This document shows positions 1 through 7,645 of a stretch of DNA of 9,446 bases, piece after piece. Below the pieces are notes generated by a model. That model ran no database searches. It had not been told where the DNA came from and saw only the letters and a list, made by a program, of their open reading frames with translations. The DNA is taken from assembly GCA_945875085.1 (NCBI GenBank), contig CAMCJU010000024.1, positions 1 to 9,446 on the forward strand, read 5' to 3'. This stretch comes from Candidatus Phycorickettsia trachydisci. GTDB taxonomy: Bacteria; Pseudomonadota; Alphaproteobacteria; Rickettsiales; Rickettsiaceae. Made by a program: the position numbers and the translations under genes. The stretch's first letter is position 1. Each line of letters begins with the position of its first letter.

Positions 1-951
1 ATAATTTCAAGATCTACAGGAATACCCATAGACAAGATGCTTACAAGTGAAAAAAACAGACTCTTGTCGATGGAGAGCGTTTTATCTGCAAAAGTTGTCG
101 GTCAGGATGAGGCGATATCTGTAATTAGCGATGCTATAAGAAGGGCAAAGGCTGGAATTGCCGATACTGACAAGCCTCTTGGAGCTTTTTTGTTTTTGGG
201 TCCAACTGGGGTTGGTAAAACTGAGCTAGCCAAAAGTTTAGCTTGGTTTTTATTCGACAGTCCAGGCGCTATGATGCGTATAGATATGTCAGAATATATG
301 GAGAAGCATTCGGTTGCAAGGCTAATAGGCTCTCCTCCTGGTTATGTTGGATATGAGCAGGGTGGATTGCTAACCGAAAGCGTGCGCCGTCGCCCATATC
401 AGGTTATTTTATTTGATGAGGCTGAAAAGGCTAATGCAGAAGTATTCGATTTGCTGTTGCAAATTTTAGATGCTGGAAGATTGACAGATAGTCACGGCAG
501 AAATGTGAATTTCACAAATACTATTATTATTTTGACCTCTAACCTTGGCGCAAGTAGCTTGATCGATTTGGCTCCTGATGATGCCAAATACGAGGTGATG
601 CAAGAGGTGCGCAGGTTCTTTAAGCCAGAATTTCTAAACAGATTAGATGATATCTTGTTGTTTAAATCTCTTAGTAAGGAGCAGATTAGGAAAATTGCTG
701 CAATTGGCCTGGAGGCCTTAAAAACTTCCCTGCAGAATCAAAAAATTAACATCAGTTACGATGATAAGGCGCTGGATGTTTTGGTAAAGCATGGGTTTGA
801 TAAGGATTATGGAGCAAGGCCTTTAAAAAGGGTAATACAAAAAGAGATTCAAAATCAGATAGCTAAAATTATCTTAACTGGCGAAATTGATGATTCTTGC
901 AAGATCGATATTAGTGCCAACGGCGATGAAATAGTTGTGAAACTACAATAA
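1..951 (+). CDS. clpB: ATP-dependent disaggregase ClpB, C-terminal part (5' truncated by window edge)
   Basis: The frame is open from base 1 and ends at TAA 949-951, giving 316 residues. The ATG at 37 is internal, because the codons before it still encode the ClpB 'TGIP' linker that precedes the second ATPase domain. Visible elements of AAA+ domain 2 (window residue numbers): Walker A GPTGVGKT at 67-74, pore-loop segment GYVGYEQGG at 114-122, Walker B VILFDE at 135-140, sensor 1 TSN at 179-181, probable arginine finger R214 in FLNRLDD, and sensor 2 GARPLKR at 271-277, followed by the small C-terminal subdomain. ClpB is a cytosolic hexamer that threads aggregated proteins through its pore together with DnaK/DnaJ/GrpE. 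All catalytic motifs look intact. In the linker, the usual Trp of RWTGIP is Ser (RSTGIP). The N-terminal domain, AAA1 and the coiled-coil middle domain lie outside the window. ClpA and ClpC are less likely, given the linker and the ClpB-type C terminus. Confidence 0.96.
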   Translation: MISRSTGIPIDKMLTSEKNRLLSMESVLSAKVVGQDEAISVISDAIRRAKAGIADTDKPLGAFLFLGPTGVGKTELAKSLAWFLFDSPGAMMRIDMSEYMEKHSVARLIGSPPGYVGYEQGGLLTESVRRRPYQVILFDEAEKANAEVFDLLLQILDAGRLTDSHGRNVNFTNTIIILTSNLGASSLIDLAPDDAKYEVMQEVRRFFKPEFLNRLDDILLFKSLSKEQIRKIAAIGLEALKTSLQNQKINISYDDKALDVLVKHGFDKDYGARPLKRVIQKEIQNQIAKIILTGEIDDSCKIDISANGDEIVVKLQ

Positions 952-1101
952 GTTTGCTTTATATGAGCTGATAAATATTGTAAAGGATCTTTTGCTTTTA
1001 GAAGTTGCGCTACAATTTATTGTTAGCTTTATTAAGGTGAATTATGTAGTATTAAATGCTGTTGATAATGATTTGCGCAAATATGATTTATCCCGAGTTA
1101 C

Positions 1102-1118
1102 ACAGCTTTTAGAGCTGT
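1102..1118 (+). other. Small hairpin in the clpB-rpoD gap (weak terminator or rpoD leader structure)
   Basis: ACAGCT (1102-1107) and AGCTGT (1113-1118) form a perfect 6-bp inverted repeat around a 5-nt loop, followed by the AT-rich stretch TATATTTTAAATATTC. It is the only clear stem in the 197-bp gap between clpB and rpoD, and lies 30 bp before the rpoD start. There is no clean T-run directly after the stem, so a Rho-independent terminator for clpB is only a weak reading. A structured rpoD leader or chance is equally possible. I found no convincing -35/-10 pair in the gap: TACAAT (1011-1016) and TATGAT (1082-1087) each match five of six -10 bases but lack a well-spaced -35. Confidence 0.3.
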
Positions 1119-1148
1119 ATATTTTAAATATTCTTAAATTTTTAGTGT

Positions 1149-3011
1149 ATGACAAGTCAAGACAACAATGATTTTGAAGCTGAGCCTCAGGGCAAAAGTC
1201 ATAAAGTTAATGACGCCTCAGGGCGCGCGAAAAAAAAACCTAGCGATAATGTATTTTCTGATACAGGGGGTGGATTCTTAGATAGCGAAGAAGAGGTAAT
1301 AGACTGCGGCGACGGTATTACTGTTTCTCCTAATTTGCAAATTGGTCAAGAGGAAGTTGAGGAGACCCAGACGGAGAGTAGGGACGATCCGGTGCGTGTT
1401 TATTTACGCGAGATGGGTGGCGTTGAGCTTTTATCACGAGATGGCGAGGTGGCTATTGCCAAAAAAATCGAAAGTGGCGAGGAGCTTAGAATGTCGTCGT
1501 TGTGTAGTCATACATCAAGTATGTTTGTTTTAAAGCAGTGGCATGATGACTTAATCAATGATCGAGTTTCTCTGCGAGATATTATTGATTTTGAGGCAAA
1601 TCTTGATGATGTAGATTCATCGATCTCTGACTCTGGCGATGAGCATGAAGCTAGCGATGATGGCATTGCTATATCTGCTGTAGAAGAGCAAATTTTGCAC
1701 TCAATATTAGAAAAGTTTGAAAAAATAGTCGATTTATGTAATCATCTAATACAAGCTGCGCAAAATAAATATCATCGATATAAAACAACCGGTCATTTTG
1801 CCTATGAAGCCAAAGATACTGATGACATTGCAAGGCTGGCTGTTGAAATTAAGGGCTTGCGCTTAAATCAAAAAAGAATACAAAAGCTTTTGGATAAATT
1901 TTATAGCTACAACAAGCAGATATCTCTGCATGAAGCTAATTTCAGCAAAATAGCTGAAAAATATGGCATTACTAGGCACGAAATGTTTGACAAGTATATG
2001 CCGGTTATATTTGCCAATTTGAACAAGGTGAATAAGGATCTATTCCCAAGTCAGGCTTGGCGAGATTTTTGTGATAAGCAAGGCGATTTTATTTTCTCTG
2101 CCGTAGAGGGTATAATGGCCATAGAGCAGGAAATTAATTTACCTATACTGGAATTTAAAAAGCTATTGAATGACGTTTATAAAGGAGATGTTCAGACCAT
2201 AAGCGCTAAAAAAGAAATGGTTGAGGCGAATTTAAGATTGGTAATTTCGATTGCAAAAAGGTACTCGAACCGTGGCTTGCAGTTCCTGGATCTTATACAG
2301 GAAGGTAATATAGGTTTGATTAAAGCTGTTGATAAGTTTGACTATAGGCGCGGATATAAATTTTCTACTTATGCCACTTGGTGGATTAGGCAGGCAATTA
2401 CGCGCTCAATTGCTGATCAGGCTCGTATTATACGTATTCCTGTGCATATGATTGAGACTATTAATAAAATAGTTAGAACTTCCAGGCAGATTTTAAATGA
2501 GCTCGGCAGGGAGGCTGAGCCGCAAGAAATAGCAGAAAGACTTGGCATGCCCGTTGAAAAGGTGCGCAAAATCATGAAAATGTCAAAAGAGCCCATAAGC
2601 CTTGCTCAGCCTATAGGCGATGAAGAGGAGGGTGGCAATCTTGGAGATTTTATTGAGGATAAAAATACCTTGATGCCTTTTGATTCTGCAGCTCAGTCGA
2701 ATTTAAGTGGCATTACTACGCGAGTGTTAATATCCAAACTAACTCCCCGCGAAGAAAGGGTTATCCGCTCAAGGTTTGGTATTAAATGTCGTGAGCAGAC
2801 TTTGGAGGAGATAGGCGATGAGTTTAATGTAACTAGAGAAAGAATTAGGCAGATTGAAGCTAAATCGCTGCGTAAGTTGCGCAATGATGATAGCGCGACT
2901 AAATTATCTCAATTTGCTGCAAAGGTTTCAAAGCAGTCTAGCGAGCCTCTAGAATGCTCTGAAGGTGCTTCCGAAGTGACCTTAAGCGCTGAAGAAAGTT
3001 TAGTTATATAA
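1149..3011 (+). CDS. rpoD: RNA polymerase primary sigma factor RpoD (sigma-70)
   Basis: This is a 620-residue housekeeping sigma factor that directs RNA polymerase to -35/-10 promoters. Region 1.2 starts at residues 79-90 (DDPVRVYLREMG) and a helical non-conserved region follows to about 350. Regions 2.1-2.4 lie at about 355-425, including the melting and -10 recognition segment TYATWWIRQAITRSIADQAR. Region 3 (IRIPVHMIETINK) starts at about 428. Region 4 covers about 525-580, with the -35-binding helix VTRERIRQIEAKSLRKLR at 561-578. The first ~78 residues are polar and acidic, and no region 1.1 motif of the GYLTY type is visible. About 42 residues follow the region 4.2 helix, a tail rich in Ser, Glu and Ala. 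ATG 1149 is the first possible start, since TAG 1143-1145 lies in frame just upstream; no Shine-Dalgarno precedes it. gatC follows after 19 bp, suggesting cotranscription. Sequence and length exclude RpoH or RpoS-type factors. Confidence 0.97.
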   Translation: MTSQDNNDFEAEPQGKSHKVNDASGRAKKKPSDNVFSDTGGGFLDSEEEVIDCGDGITVSPNLQIGQEEVEETQTESRDDPVRVYLREMGGVELLSRDGEVAIAKKIESGEELRMSSLCSHTSSMFVLKQWHDDLINDRVSLRDIIDFEANLDDVDSSISDSGDEHEASDDGIAISAVEEQILHSILEKFEKIVDLCNHLIQAAQNKYHRYKTTGHFAYEAKDTDDIARLAVEIKGLRLNQKRIQKLLDKFYSYNKQISLHEANFSKIAEKYGITRHEMFDKYMPVIFANLNKVNKDLFPSQAWRDFCDKQGDFIFSAVEGIMAIEQEINLPILEFKKLLNDVYKGDVQTISAKKEMVEANLRLVISIAKRYSNRGLQFLDLIQEGNIGLIKAVDKFDYRRGYKFSTYATWWIRQAITRSIADQARIIRIPVHMIETINKIVRTSRQILNELGREAEPQEIAERLGMPVEKVRKIMKMSKEPISLAQPIGDEEEGGNLGDFIEDKNTLMPFDSAAQSNLSGITTRVLISKLTPREERVIRSRFGIKCREQTLEEIGDEFNVTRERIRQIEAKSLRKLRNDDSATKLSQFAAKVSKQSSEPLECSEGASEVTLSAEESLVI

Positions 3012-3030
3012 ATAATCAATTGGTCTTTTT

Positions 3031-3333
3031 ATGTTGATGAAAAAAGAGGTGCTCAGAATTGCAAAACTTGCAAAATTAAATTTTGTTGATTTAGAATTAG
3101 ATCAATTTATGGGGCAATTTGAAAAAATTCTGCAATTGGCCAAAAGTTTAAAATCACTTAATTGTGACGGTGTTGAGCCCTTAAAGTCACCAAGCGCGTT
3201 GCCTTTGAGACTCAGGGCTGATCAGGTCCTAGAGGGCGCTTTGCAAGAAGAGTTATTTTTAAATGCCCCAGGGGCCAAGGCTAGTTTAGCAAAAGAAGTT
3301 AAATGCTTCATTGTTCCAAAAGTTATAGAATAA
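3031..3333 (+). CDS. gatC: Aspartyl/glutamyl-tRNA amidotransferase subunit C
   Basis: The product is a 100-residue GatC, the small subunit that wraps around GatA and links it to GatB in the amidotransferase that converts misacylated Glu-tRNA(Gln) and/or Asp-tRNA(Asn) to Gln-tRNA(Gln) or Asn-tRNA(Asn). Family marks are the N-terminal helix VLRIAKLAKL (7-16), the DGVEP motif at 46-50, the LRAD segment at about 61-64, the NAPGA segment at 78-82 and the C-terminal FIVPKVIE at 93-100. Length is normal for the family. ATG 3031 and ATG 3037 are both possible starts in this frame, separated by one codon; neither has a Shine-Dalgarno, and the first is chosen by convention. It lies 19 bp after rpoD and 7 bp before gatA, in the order gatC-gatA-gatB, so the three subunits can be made together. 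Confidence 0.95.
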   Translation: MLMKKEVLRIAKLAKLNFVDLELDQFMGQFEKILQLAKSLKSLNCDGVEPLKSPSALPLRLRADQVLEGALQEELFLNAPGAKASLAKEVKCFIVPKVIE

Positions 3334-3340
3334 AAATGTT

Positions 3341-4816
3341 ATGCACGATTTACATAAGTTAACTATTAAGGAAGCTGTTGCCGGTTTGCAGGCAAGGCAA
3401 TTTTCTAGCGTAGAGCTAACAAAAGCTCATCTTGCGCAAATTAACAAACATAGCAATTTGAACGCTTATGTTGAGTTAACTAGCGACATTGCTCTTAAAG
3501 CAGCGGAAAATTCCGATGCAAGAATCAAGAGTTCTAGCGCCCGCAAATTAGAAGGCCTGCCTATAGGAATTAAGGATTTGTTTTGCACTAAGGGGGTAAG
3601 GACTACTGCTTGCTCTAAGATTCTTAGTAATTTTGTCCCCGGGTATGAGTCGAGCGTTTCGCAAAATATTTTAAATCAAGGGGCAGTGATGCTTGGCAAG
3701 ACTAATTGTGATGAATTTGCGATGGGCTCGAGTAATTTAACAAGTTATTTTGGCCCGTGTATTAGCCCCTGGCGCTCAGTAAATCAGCCGGATAATCCTT
3801 TGGTTCCTGGTGGATCTTCCGGGGGGTCGTCATCTGCTGTTGCAGCATTTATGGCCTTAGCAGCTCTTGGCACTGATACCGGAGGCTCAATCAGGCAGCC
3901 TGCTAGCTTTACTGGCATAGTAGGTATAAAGCCAACATATGGCAGATGTTCTCGTTTTGGCACAATTGCCTTTGCTAGCTCTTTAGATCAGGCGGGCGTT
4001 TTTGCGCGCACTGTATATGATGCTGCCTTAGTTCTGGAAAGTATGATGGGCTTTGACCCTAAAGACTCAACTTCAGTCAATAAGCCTATACCAGATTTAG
4101 CCGCCCTTTCTTGTCGCCCAATTAAAGGATTAAAAATTGGCATACCGGTTAATTTGTTAGCTACAAATGGTATTGATAAGCAGGTAATTGATATGTGGCA
4201 TAATACTGCAGATTTACTGCGGCAAGAAGGGGCACAGATTGTCGAAATTAATCTAGATCATGCGCCTTTTGCTTTGCCTGTATATTACGTTATTGCTCCT
4301 GCGGAGGCATCGTCAAATTTGGCCCGCTATGATGGAGTAAGATTCGGACAAAGAGTTGATGATGTTGACTTAGACTCAATGTACCACTTGACTAGATCGC
4401 AAGGTCTAGGCGATGAAGTTAAGCGCAGAATCATGATCGGAACTTATGTTTTATCATCCCAGAATATTAGTTCTTATTACACTAAGGCTCAACAAGTGCG
4501 TCAGCTTATTTGCAATGATTTTACCCACGCCTTTGAAAAAGTAGATGCTATTATAACGCCAGCGGCCCCATCGGAAGCCTTCCCTTTAAATGTAGAGCAG
4601 GATGATCCAACTTTAATGTATTTGAATGATATCTTTACTATACCTGCAAGTTTAGCCGGACTTCCTGCGATGTCTGTTCCTGCTGCTATGTCGAGTAATG
4701 GCTTGCCATTAGGCATGCAAATAGTAGGCAGGCATTTTGACGAAGAGGTGATCGTAGCGCTAGGCTCTGCGATTGAGAAAAATATTAACATAAATTTTAC
4801 ACCTAAAGGATTTTAA
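3341..4816 (+). CDS. gatA: Glutamyl-tRNA(Gln) amidotransferase subunit A (amidase-signature glutaminase)
   Basis: This 491-residue amidase-signature protein is the GatCAB subunit that hydrolyses glutamine and channels ammonia to GatB. The Ser-cisSer-Lys triad is visible: Lys78 in GLPIGIKDLF, cis-Ser159 in VPGGSSGGSSSAVAA, and nucleophile Ser183 in GTDTGGSIRQPAS. TKTN-like and GSSN segments (120-132) and the FTGIVGIKPTYGR block (190-202) are also typical of GatA. Between SPW (142-144) and VPGG (155-158) there are about ten residues instead of the usual four or so. An insertion of this sort is what I recall from alphaproteobacterial GatA, and supports the lineage call. The C-terminal region (LPAMSVPAAMSSNGLPLGMQIVG, split across 654 onward in the gene's last third) is complete. 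Start ATG 3341 lies 7 bp after gatC and lacks a Shine-Dalgarno; a nearer ATG at 3336 is out of frame. One base separates its stop from gatB. Confidence 0.97.
   Translation: MHDLHKLTIKEAVAGLQARQFSSVELTKAHLAQINKHSNLNAYVELTSDIALKAAENSDARIKSSSARKLEGLPIGIKDLFCTKGVRTTACSKILSNFVPGYESSVSQNILNQGAVMLGKTNCDEFAMGSSNLTSYFGPCISPWRSVNQPDNPLVPGGSSGGSSSAVAAFMALAALGTDTGGSIRQPASFTGIVGIKPTYGRCSRFGTIAFASSLDQAGVFARTVYDAALVLESMMGFDPKDSTSVNKPIPDLAALSCRPIKGLKIGIPVNLLATNGIDKQVIDMWHNTADLLRQEGAQIVEINLDHAPFALPVYYVIAPAEASSNLARYDGVRFGQRVDDVDLDSMYHLTRSQGLGDEVKRRIMIGTYVLSSQNISSYYTKAQQVRQLICNDFTHAFEKVDAIITPAAPSEAFPLNVEQDDPTLMYLNDIFTIPASLAGLPAMSVPAAMSSNGLPLGMQIVGRHFDEEVIVALGSAIEKNININFTPKGF
4805..4810 (+). promoter_or_regulatory. 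Shine-Dalgarno of gatB
   Basis: AAAGGA sits 7 nt before the gatB ATG (4818) and inside the last codons of gatA (stop 4814-4816). It is the only start in this window with a recognisable anti-16S match at normal spacing. It fixes the gatB start, and because it lies inside gatA it suggests translational coupling of the A and B subunits. Confidence 0.6.
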
Positions 4817-4817
4817 G

Positions 4818-6266
4818 ATGTATATTAGCGGTAATACTGGCGATTGGGAGTATGTAATAGGACTGGAGGTTCATGCTCAGGTATCTTCTAAAGCAAAATT
4901 GTTTTCTTCAGCAGCAACTGCTTTTGGCGCAGACCCTAATTCGCAGGTCTCATTTATTGATGCTGCTATGCCCGGGATGCTTCCTACGCTTAATGAGGAA
5001 TGTGTTAGGCAGGCTATCAAAACAGGACTAGGGATTAATGGTAAAATTAATAAATTTTCAGCATTTGATCGTAAAAACTATTTTTATCCAGATTTGCCAA
5101 GTGGCTATCAAATTACGCAATTTTACCATCCTATAGTCTTAGATGGTTTTTTAGAAATCATGGTCGGCGATAGCGTTAAGAAAATAGGCATAGAGCGCAT
5201 ACACCTTGAGCAAGATGCTGGCAAAAGCATCCATGACCAATCTCCTGAATACACATTTATTGACTTAAATAGAGCTGGTATTGCGTTGATGGAGATTGTT
5301 ACTGCTCCGGACATGAGATCGCCCGAAGAAGCAGCGCTATATTTAAAAAAATTACGTAGTACGTTGAGGTACCTTGAAACTTGTGATGGAGATATGGAGA
5401 AGGGCTCGCTAAGATGCGATGCTAATGTTTCTGTACGTAAGCCCGGAGGATCTCTTGGCACCAGATGTGAAATAAAAAACCTCAATTCTATTAAAAATAT
5501 CGTCAAAGCCATTGAATATGAAGCCTTAAGGCAGGTAGGTATTTTGGAAAGTGGCGGGAGTATTGATCAAGAAACTAGGCTCTTTGATGTTGCAAGTAAC
5601 AAGACCAGACTTATGCGCTCGAAAGAAAATGCCCTGGATTATAGGTATTTTCCAGATCCTGATTTGCCGCCATTAATATTAGAAGATGACTACATTTTGC
5701 AGATAGCTCAAAATATGCCACAACTACCTTGTGCAAAAGAGCGTCAATATATGCAAGATTACAATCTTAGCAAGTATGATGCAGGCGTCTTAGTCGCAGA
5801 AAAAGAAACTGCATATTATTTTGAAGAGGTCTGTAAAAGTTGCGATTCAAAATTAGCTGCGAACTGGATTATTGGGGAATTATTTAGCTGCTTAAATAAA
5901 AGTGGAATTTCCATCGAGGAAAATAAAATTTTGCCTCAAAGTTTGGCCAGGCTCATTAATTTAGTCAGCACCGCGCAAATTTCAGGCAAGATGGCTAAGG
6001 AGATTTTTTTGGACATGTTTGCTAGTGGCCAAGATCCGCAAGAAATTATTGATGCCAAAGGTTTAGTGCAGATTTCTGATCAAGATGTATTGGCAAAAAT
6101 TATCGATGAAGTTTTGGCAAAGAATCAAGATTCTGTAGCTGAGTACAAGGCTGGTAGAGAAAAATTATTTGCCTTTTTTGTCGGTCAGGTTATGAAGCAG
6201 ACTGCAGGTAAGGCTAGCCCTGCGGTGATAAATGAATTATTGAAATCCAAATTAAAGCAAAACTAG
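4818..6266 (+). CDS. gatB: Aspartyl/glutamyl-tRNA amidotransferase subunit B
   Basis: The 482-residue product is the tRNA-binding and kinase/transamidase subunit of GatCAB. It phosphorylates the Glu or Asp side chain on the misacylated tRNA and replaces the phosphate with ammonia delivered from GatA. The cradle domain shows VIGLEVHAQ (13-21, with E17 and H19 as likely metal ligands), the FDRKNYFYPDLPSGYQITQ block (83-101), IHLEQDAGK (128-136, E131) and GIALMEIVTAPD (154-165, E159). DGDMEKGSLRCDANVSVR (190-207) and the RCEIKNLNS segment (216-224) are also standard. The helical and YqeY-like tail domains follow and end in the typical GQVMKQTAGKASPAVINELL (456-475). Length is normal and no key residue is missing. 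It starts one base after gatA, and cysS follows after 5 bp. The enzyme's presence implies indirect synthesis of Gln-tRNA and possibly Asn-tRNA; which one depends on whether GlnRS/AsnRS exist elsewhere. Confidence 0.97.
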   Translation: MYISGNTGDWEYVIGLEVHAQVSSKAKLFSSAATAFGADPNSQVSFIDAAMPGMLPTLNEECVRQAIKTGLGINGKINKFSAFDRKNYFYPDLPSGYQITQFYHPIVLDGFLEIMVGDSVKKIGIERIHLEQDAGKSIHDQSPEYTFIDLNRAGIALMEIVTAPDMRSPEEAALYLKKLRSTLRYLETCDGDMEKGSLRCDANVSVRKPGGSLGTRCEIKNLNSIKNIVKAIEYEALRQVGILESGGSIDQETRLFDVASNKTRLMRSKENALDYRYFPDPDLPPLILEDDYILQIAQNMPQLPCAKERQYMQDYNLSKYDAGVLVAEKETAYYFEEVCKSCDSKLAANWIIGELFSCLNKSGISIEENKILPQSLARLINLVSTAQISGKMAKEIFLDMFASGQDPQEIIDAKGLVQISDQDVLAKIIDEVLAKNQDSVAEYKAGREKLFAFFVGQVMKQTAGKASPAVINELLKSKLKQN

Positions 6267-6271
6267 ATAAC

Positions 6272-7633
6272 ATGACTTTGTATCTTACCAATAGCTTATC
6301 GGGCAAGAAGGAGGTTTTTTGTCCTCTTGATACAAAGCTTGTTAAAATGTATGTATGCGGCCCTACGGTATACGATCTGATTCACATTGGAAATGCTAGG
6401 TCTTTGGTTGTTTATGACGTTCTTTATCGCGTTCTTGCTGATATTTATGGCAAGGAATGTGTATTGTATGTGCGCAATATTACCGATGTTGATGAAAAAA
6501 TCAATGCAAGGAGCAAGGAGCTAAAAATCAGTATTTTTGAACTTACGCAAGATACAATTGCTCAGTTTCATAGTGATGCTCAGTATTTAAATTGCTTGGC
6601 GCCAAATATTGAACCTAGAGCTACGCAGCATATTTCCGATATGATAGAAATGATCAAAAGCTTGCTGCAGAATAAATGCGCGTATATAAAAAATGGGACT
6701 GTCTATTTTCAGGTTTCTAGCTTTGGGGACTATGGGAGGTTGTCGGGTAGGAGCTTGGAGGAATTAACTCCTGGCGTTCGTATCGATATAGATCAGCAAA
6801 AGCTCAATTCATGCGATTTTGTATTGTGGAAGCCTTGTGATATTGACGATGATGAGTCTGCTATTTTTGATAGTCCTTGGGGAAGAGGGCAACCAGGGTG
6901 GCATATAGAATGCTCAAGCATGGCTTATAAATATTTAGGCAGTGATTTTGACATTCATGGCGGTGGCCTGGATCTGATTTTTCCTCATCATACTAATGAG
7001 ATTGCTCAATCAGTATGCGCTTTTCCTGGATCGAAATTTGCCAGGTTTTGGGTGCATAATGGTTTTTTAAAGGTTGGCGGCCAGAAGATGAGCAAGTCTT
7101 TGAATAATTTCCTCACAGTTCGAGATATGGCATCTAGAAACATTTGCTCAGATGTGTTGCGCTACGTTTTGCTAAATACGCATTATCATAAGCCTTTGGA
7201 TTTTAACGATCAAGCTTTGCATGAGGCGCAAAAAAACATCGATTACTTGCAAAGGCTTTGCCAAAACCATCAGCGCGCAAATCATCAGGATATTACTACC
7301 TCGTTTTTTGGCTTTCTTTTTGATAATTTAAATACGCATGGCGCGTTAGGCTATTTGCTGGCATTGGCAAAACAGGCTAATAAAAATAGTCAGATAAGAA
7401 TAATTGAATCTATAAAGTATTGCGCTAATTTTCTAGGTTTATCTCTGGAAGAGAAGGGTTGTGATTTGAGCCTCCAAGAAAGGCAAGAGATTGATGATTT
7501 AGTGCGCCAAAGGCAAGTAGCTAAATTGGCAAAAAACCTAGTTTTAGCAGATGAAATACGTGATAAATTAAAAAGCCAAGGGGTAGTTATTCAAGATAAT
7601 AAGCAGGGGCAAACAACTTGGCGTAAGTTATAA
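6272..7633 (+). CDS. cysS: Cysteinyl-tRNA synthetase
   Basis: This 453-residue class I synthetase charges tRNA(Cys) with cysteine using ATP. The class I signature is HIGN at 38-41 in CGPTVYDLIHIGNARS, the HxGN form I associate with alphaproteobacterial CysRS rather than HIGH. The second signature is KMSKS at 272-276. The zinc site that selects cysteine is complete: C29, C214 (GWHIECSS), H239 (FPHHTNE) and E243. The YVRNITDVDEKI segment (66-77) and the FDIHGGGLDLIFPHH block (226-240) are also diagnostic. The C-terminal helical anticodon-binding region ends in the family's usual ADEIRDKLKSQGVVIQD (426-442). Length is close to the E. coli enzyme (461). Start ATG 6272 lies 5 bp after gatB without a Shine-Dalgarno, so it is probably read as the last gene of the rpoD-gatCAB transcript. 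A promoter for the next gene begins 13 bp after its stop. Confidence 0.97.
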   Translation: MTLYLTNSLSGKKEVFCPLDTKLVKMYVCGPTVYDLIHIGNARSLVVYDVLYRVLADIYGKECVLYVRNITDVDEKINARSKELKISIFELTQDTIAQFHSDAQYLNCLAPNIEPRATQHISDMIEMIKSLLQNKCAYIKNGTVYFQVSSFGDYGRLSGRSLEELTPGVRIDIDQQKLNSCDFVLWKPCDIDDDESAIFDSPWGRGQPGWHIECSSMAYKYLGSDFDIHGGGLDLIFPHHTNEIAQSVCAFPGSKFARFWVHNGFLKVGGQKMSKSLNNFLTVRDMASRNICSDVLRYVLLNTHYHKPLDFNDQALHEAQKNIDYLQRLCQNHQRANHQDITTSFFGFLFDNLNTHGALGYLLALAKQANKNSQIRIIESIKYCANFLGLSLEEKGCDLSLQERQEIDDLVRQRQVAKLAKNLVLADEIRDKLKSQGVVIQDNKQGQTTWRKL

Positions 7634-7645
7634 ATCATTTCTATA

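Noticed and set aside
37..39. ATG 37 as the start of a short stand-alone ATPase
   Set aside because: The codons before it (1-36) still encode the ClpB linker TGIP motif in frame with no stop, so the gene extends past the left edge.
952..1148. RNA gene or riboswitch in the clpB-rpoD gap
   Set aside because: No tRNA-like cloverleaf, conserved riboswitch core or long stem is visible; only a 6-bp hairpin is present and the sequence is AT-rich throughout.
2693..2884. Minus-strand open frame of 63 codons opposite rpoD region 4
   Set aside because: It lies fully inside a strongly conserved part of rpoD on the other strand and has no family resemblance or own signals; it is a shadow frame.
5123..5512. 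Minus-strand open frame of 129 codons opposite gatB
   Set aside because: It mirrors the conserved GatB cradle domain, shows no recognisable domain and has no promoter context; the length is explained by codon bias of the sense strand.
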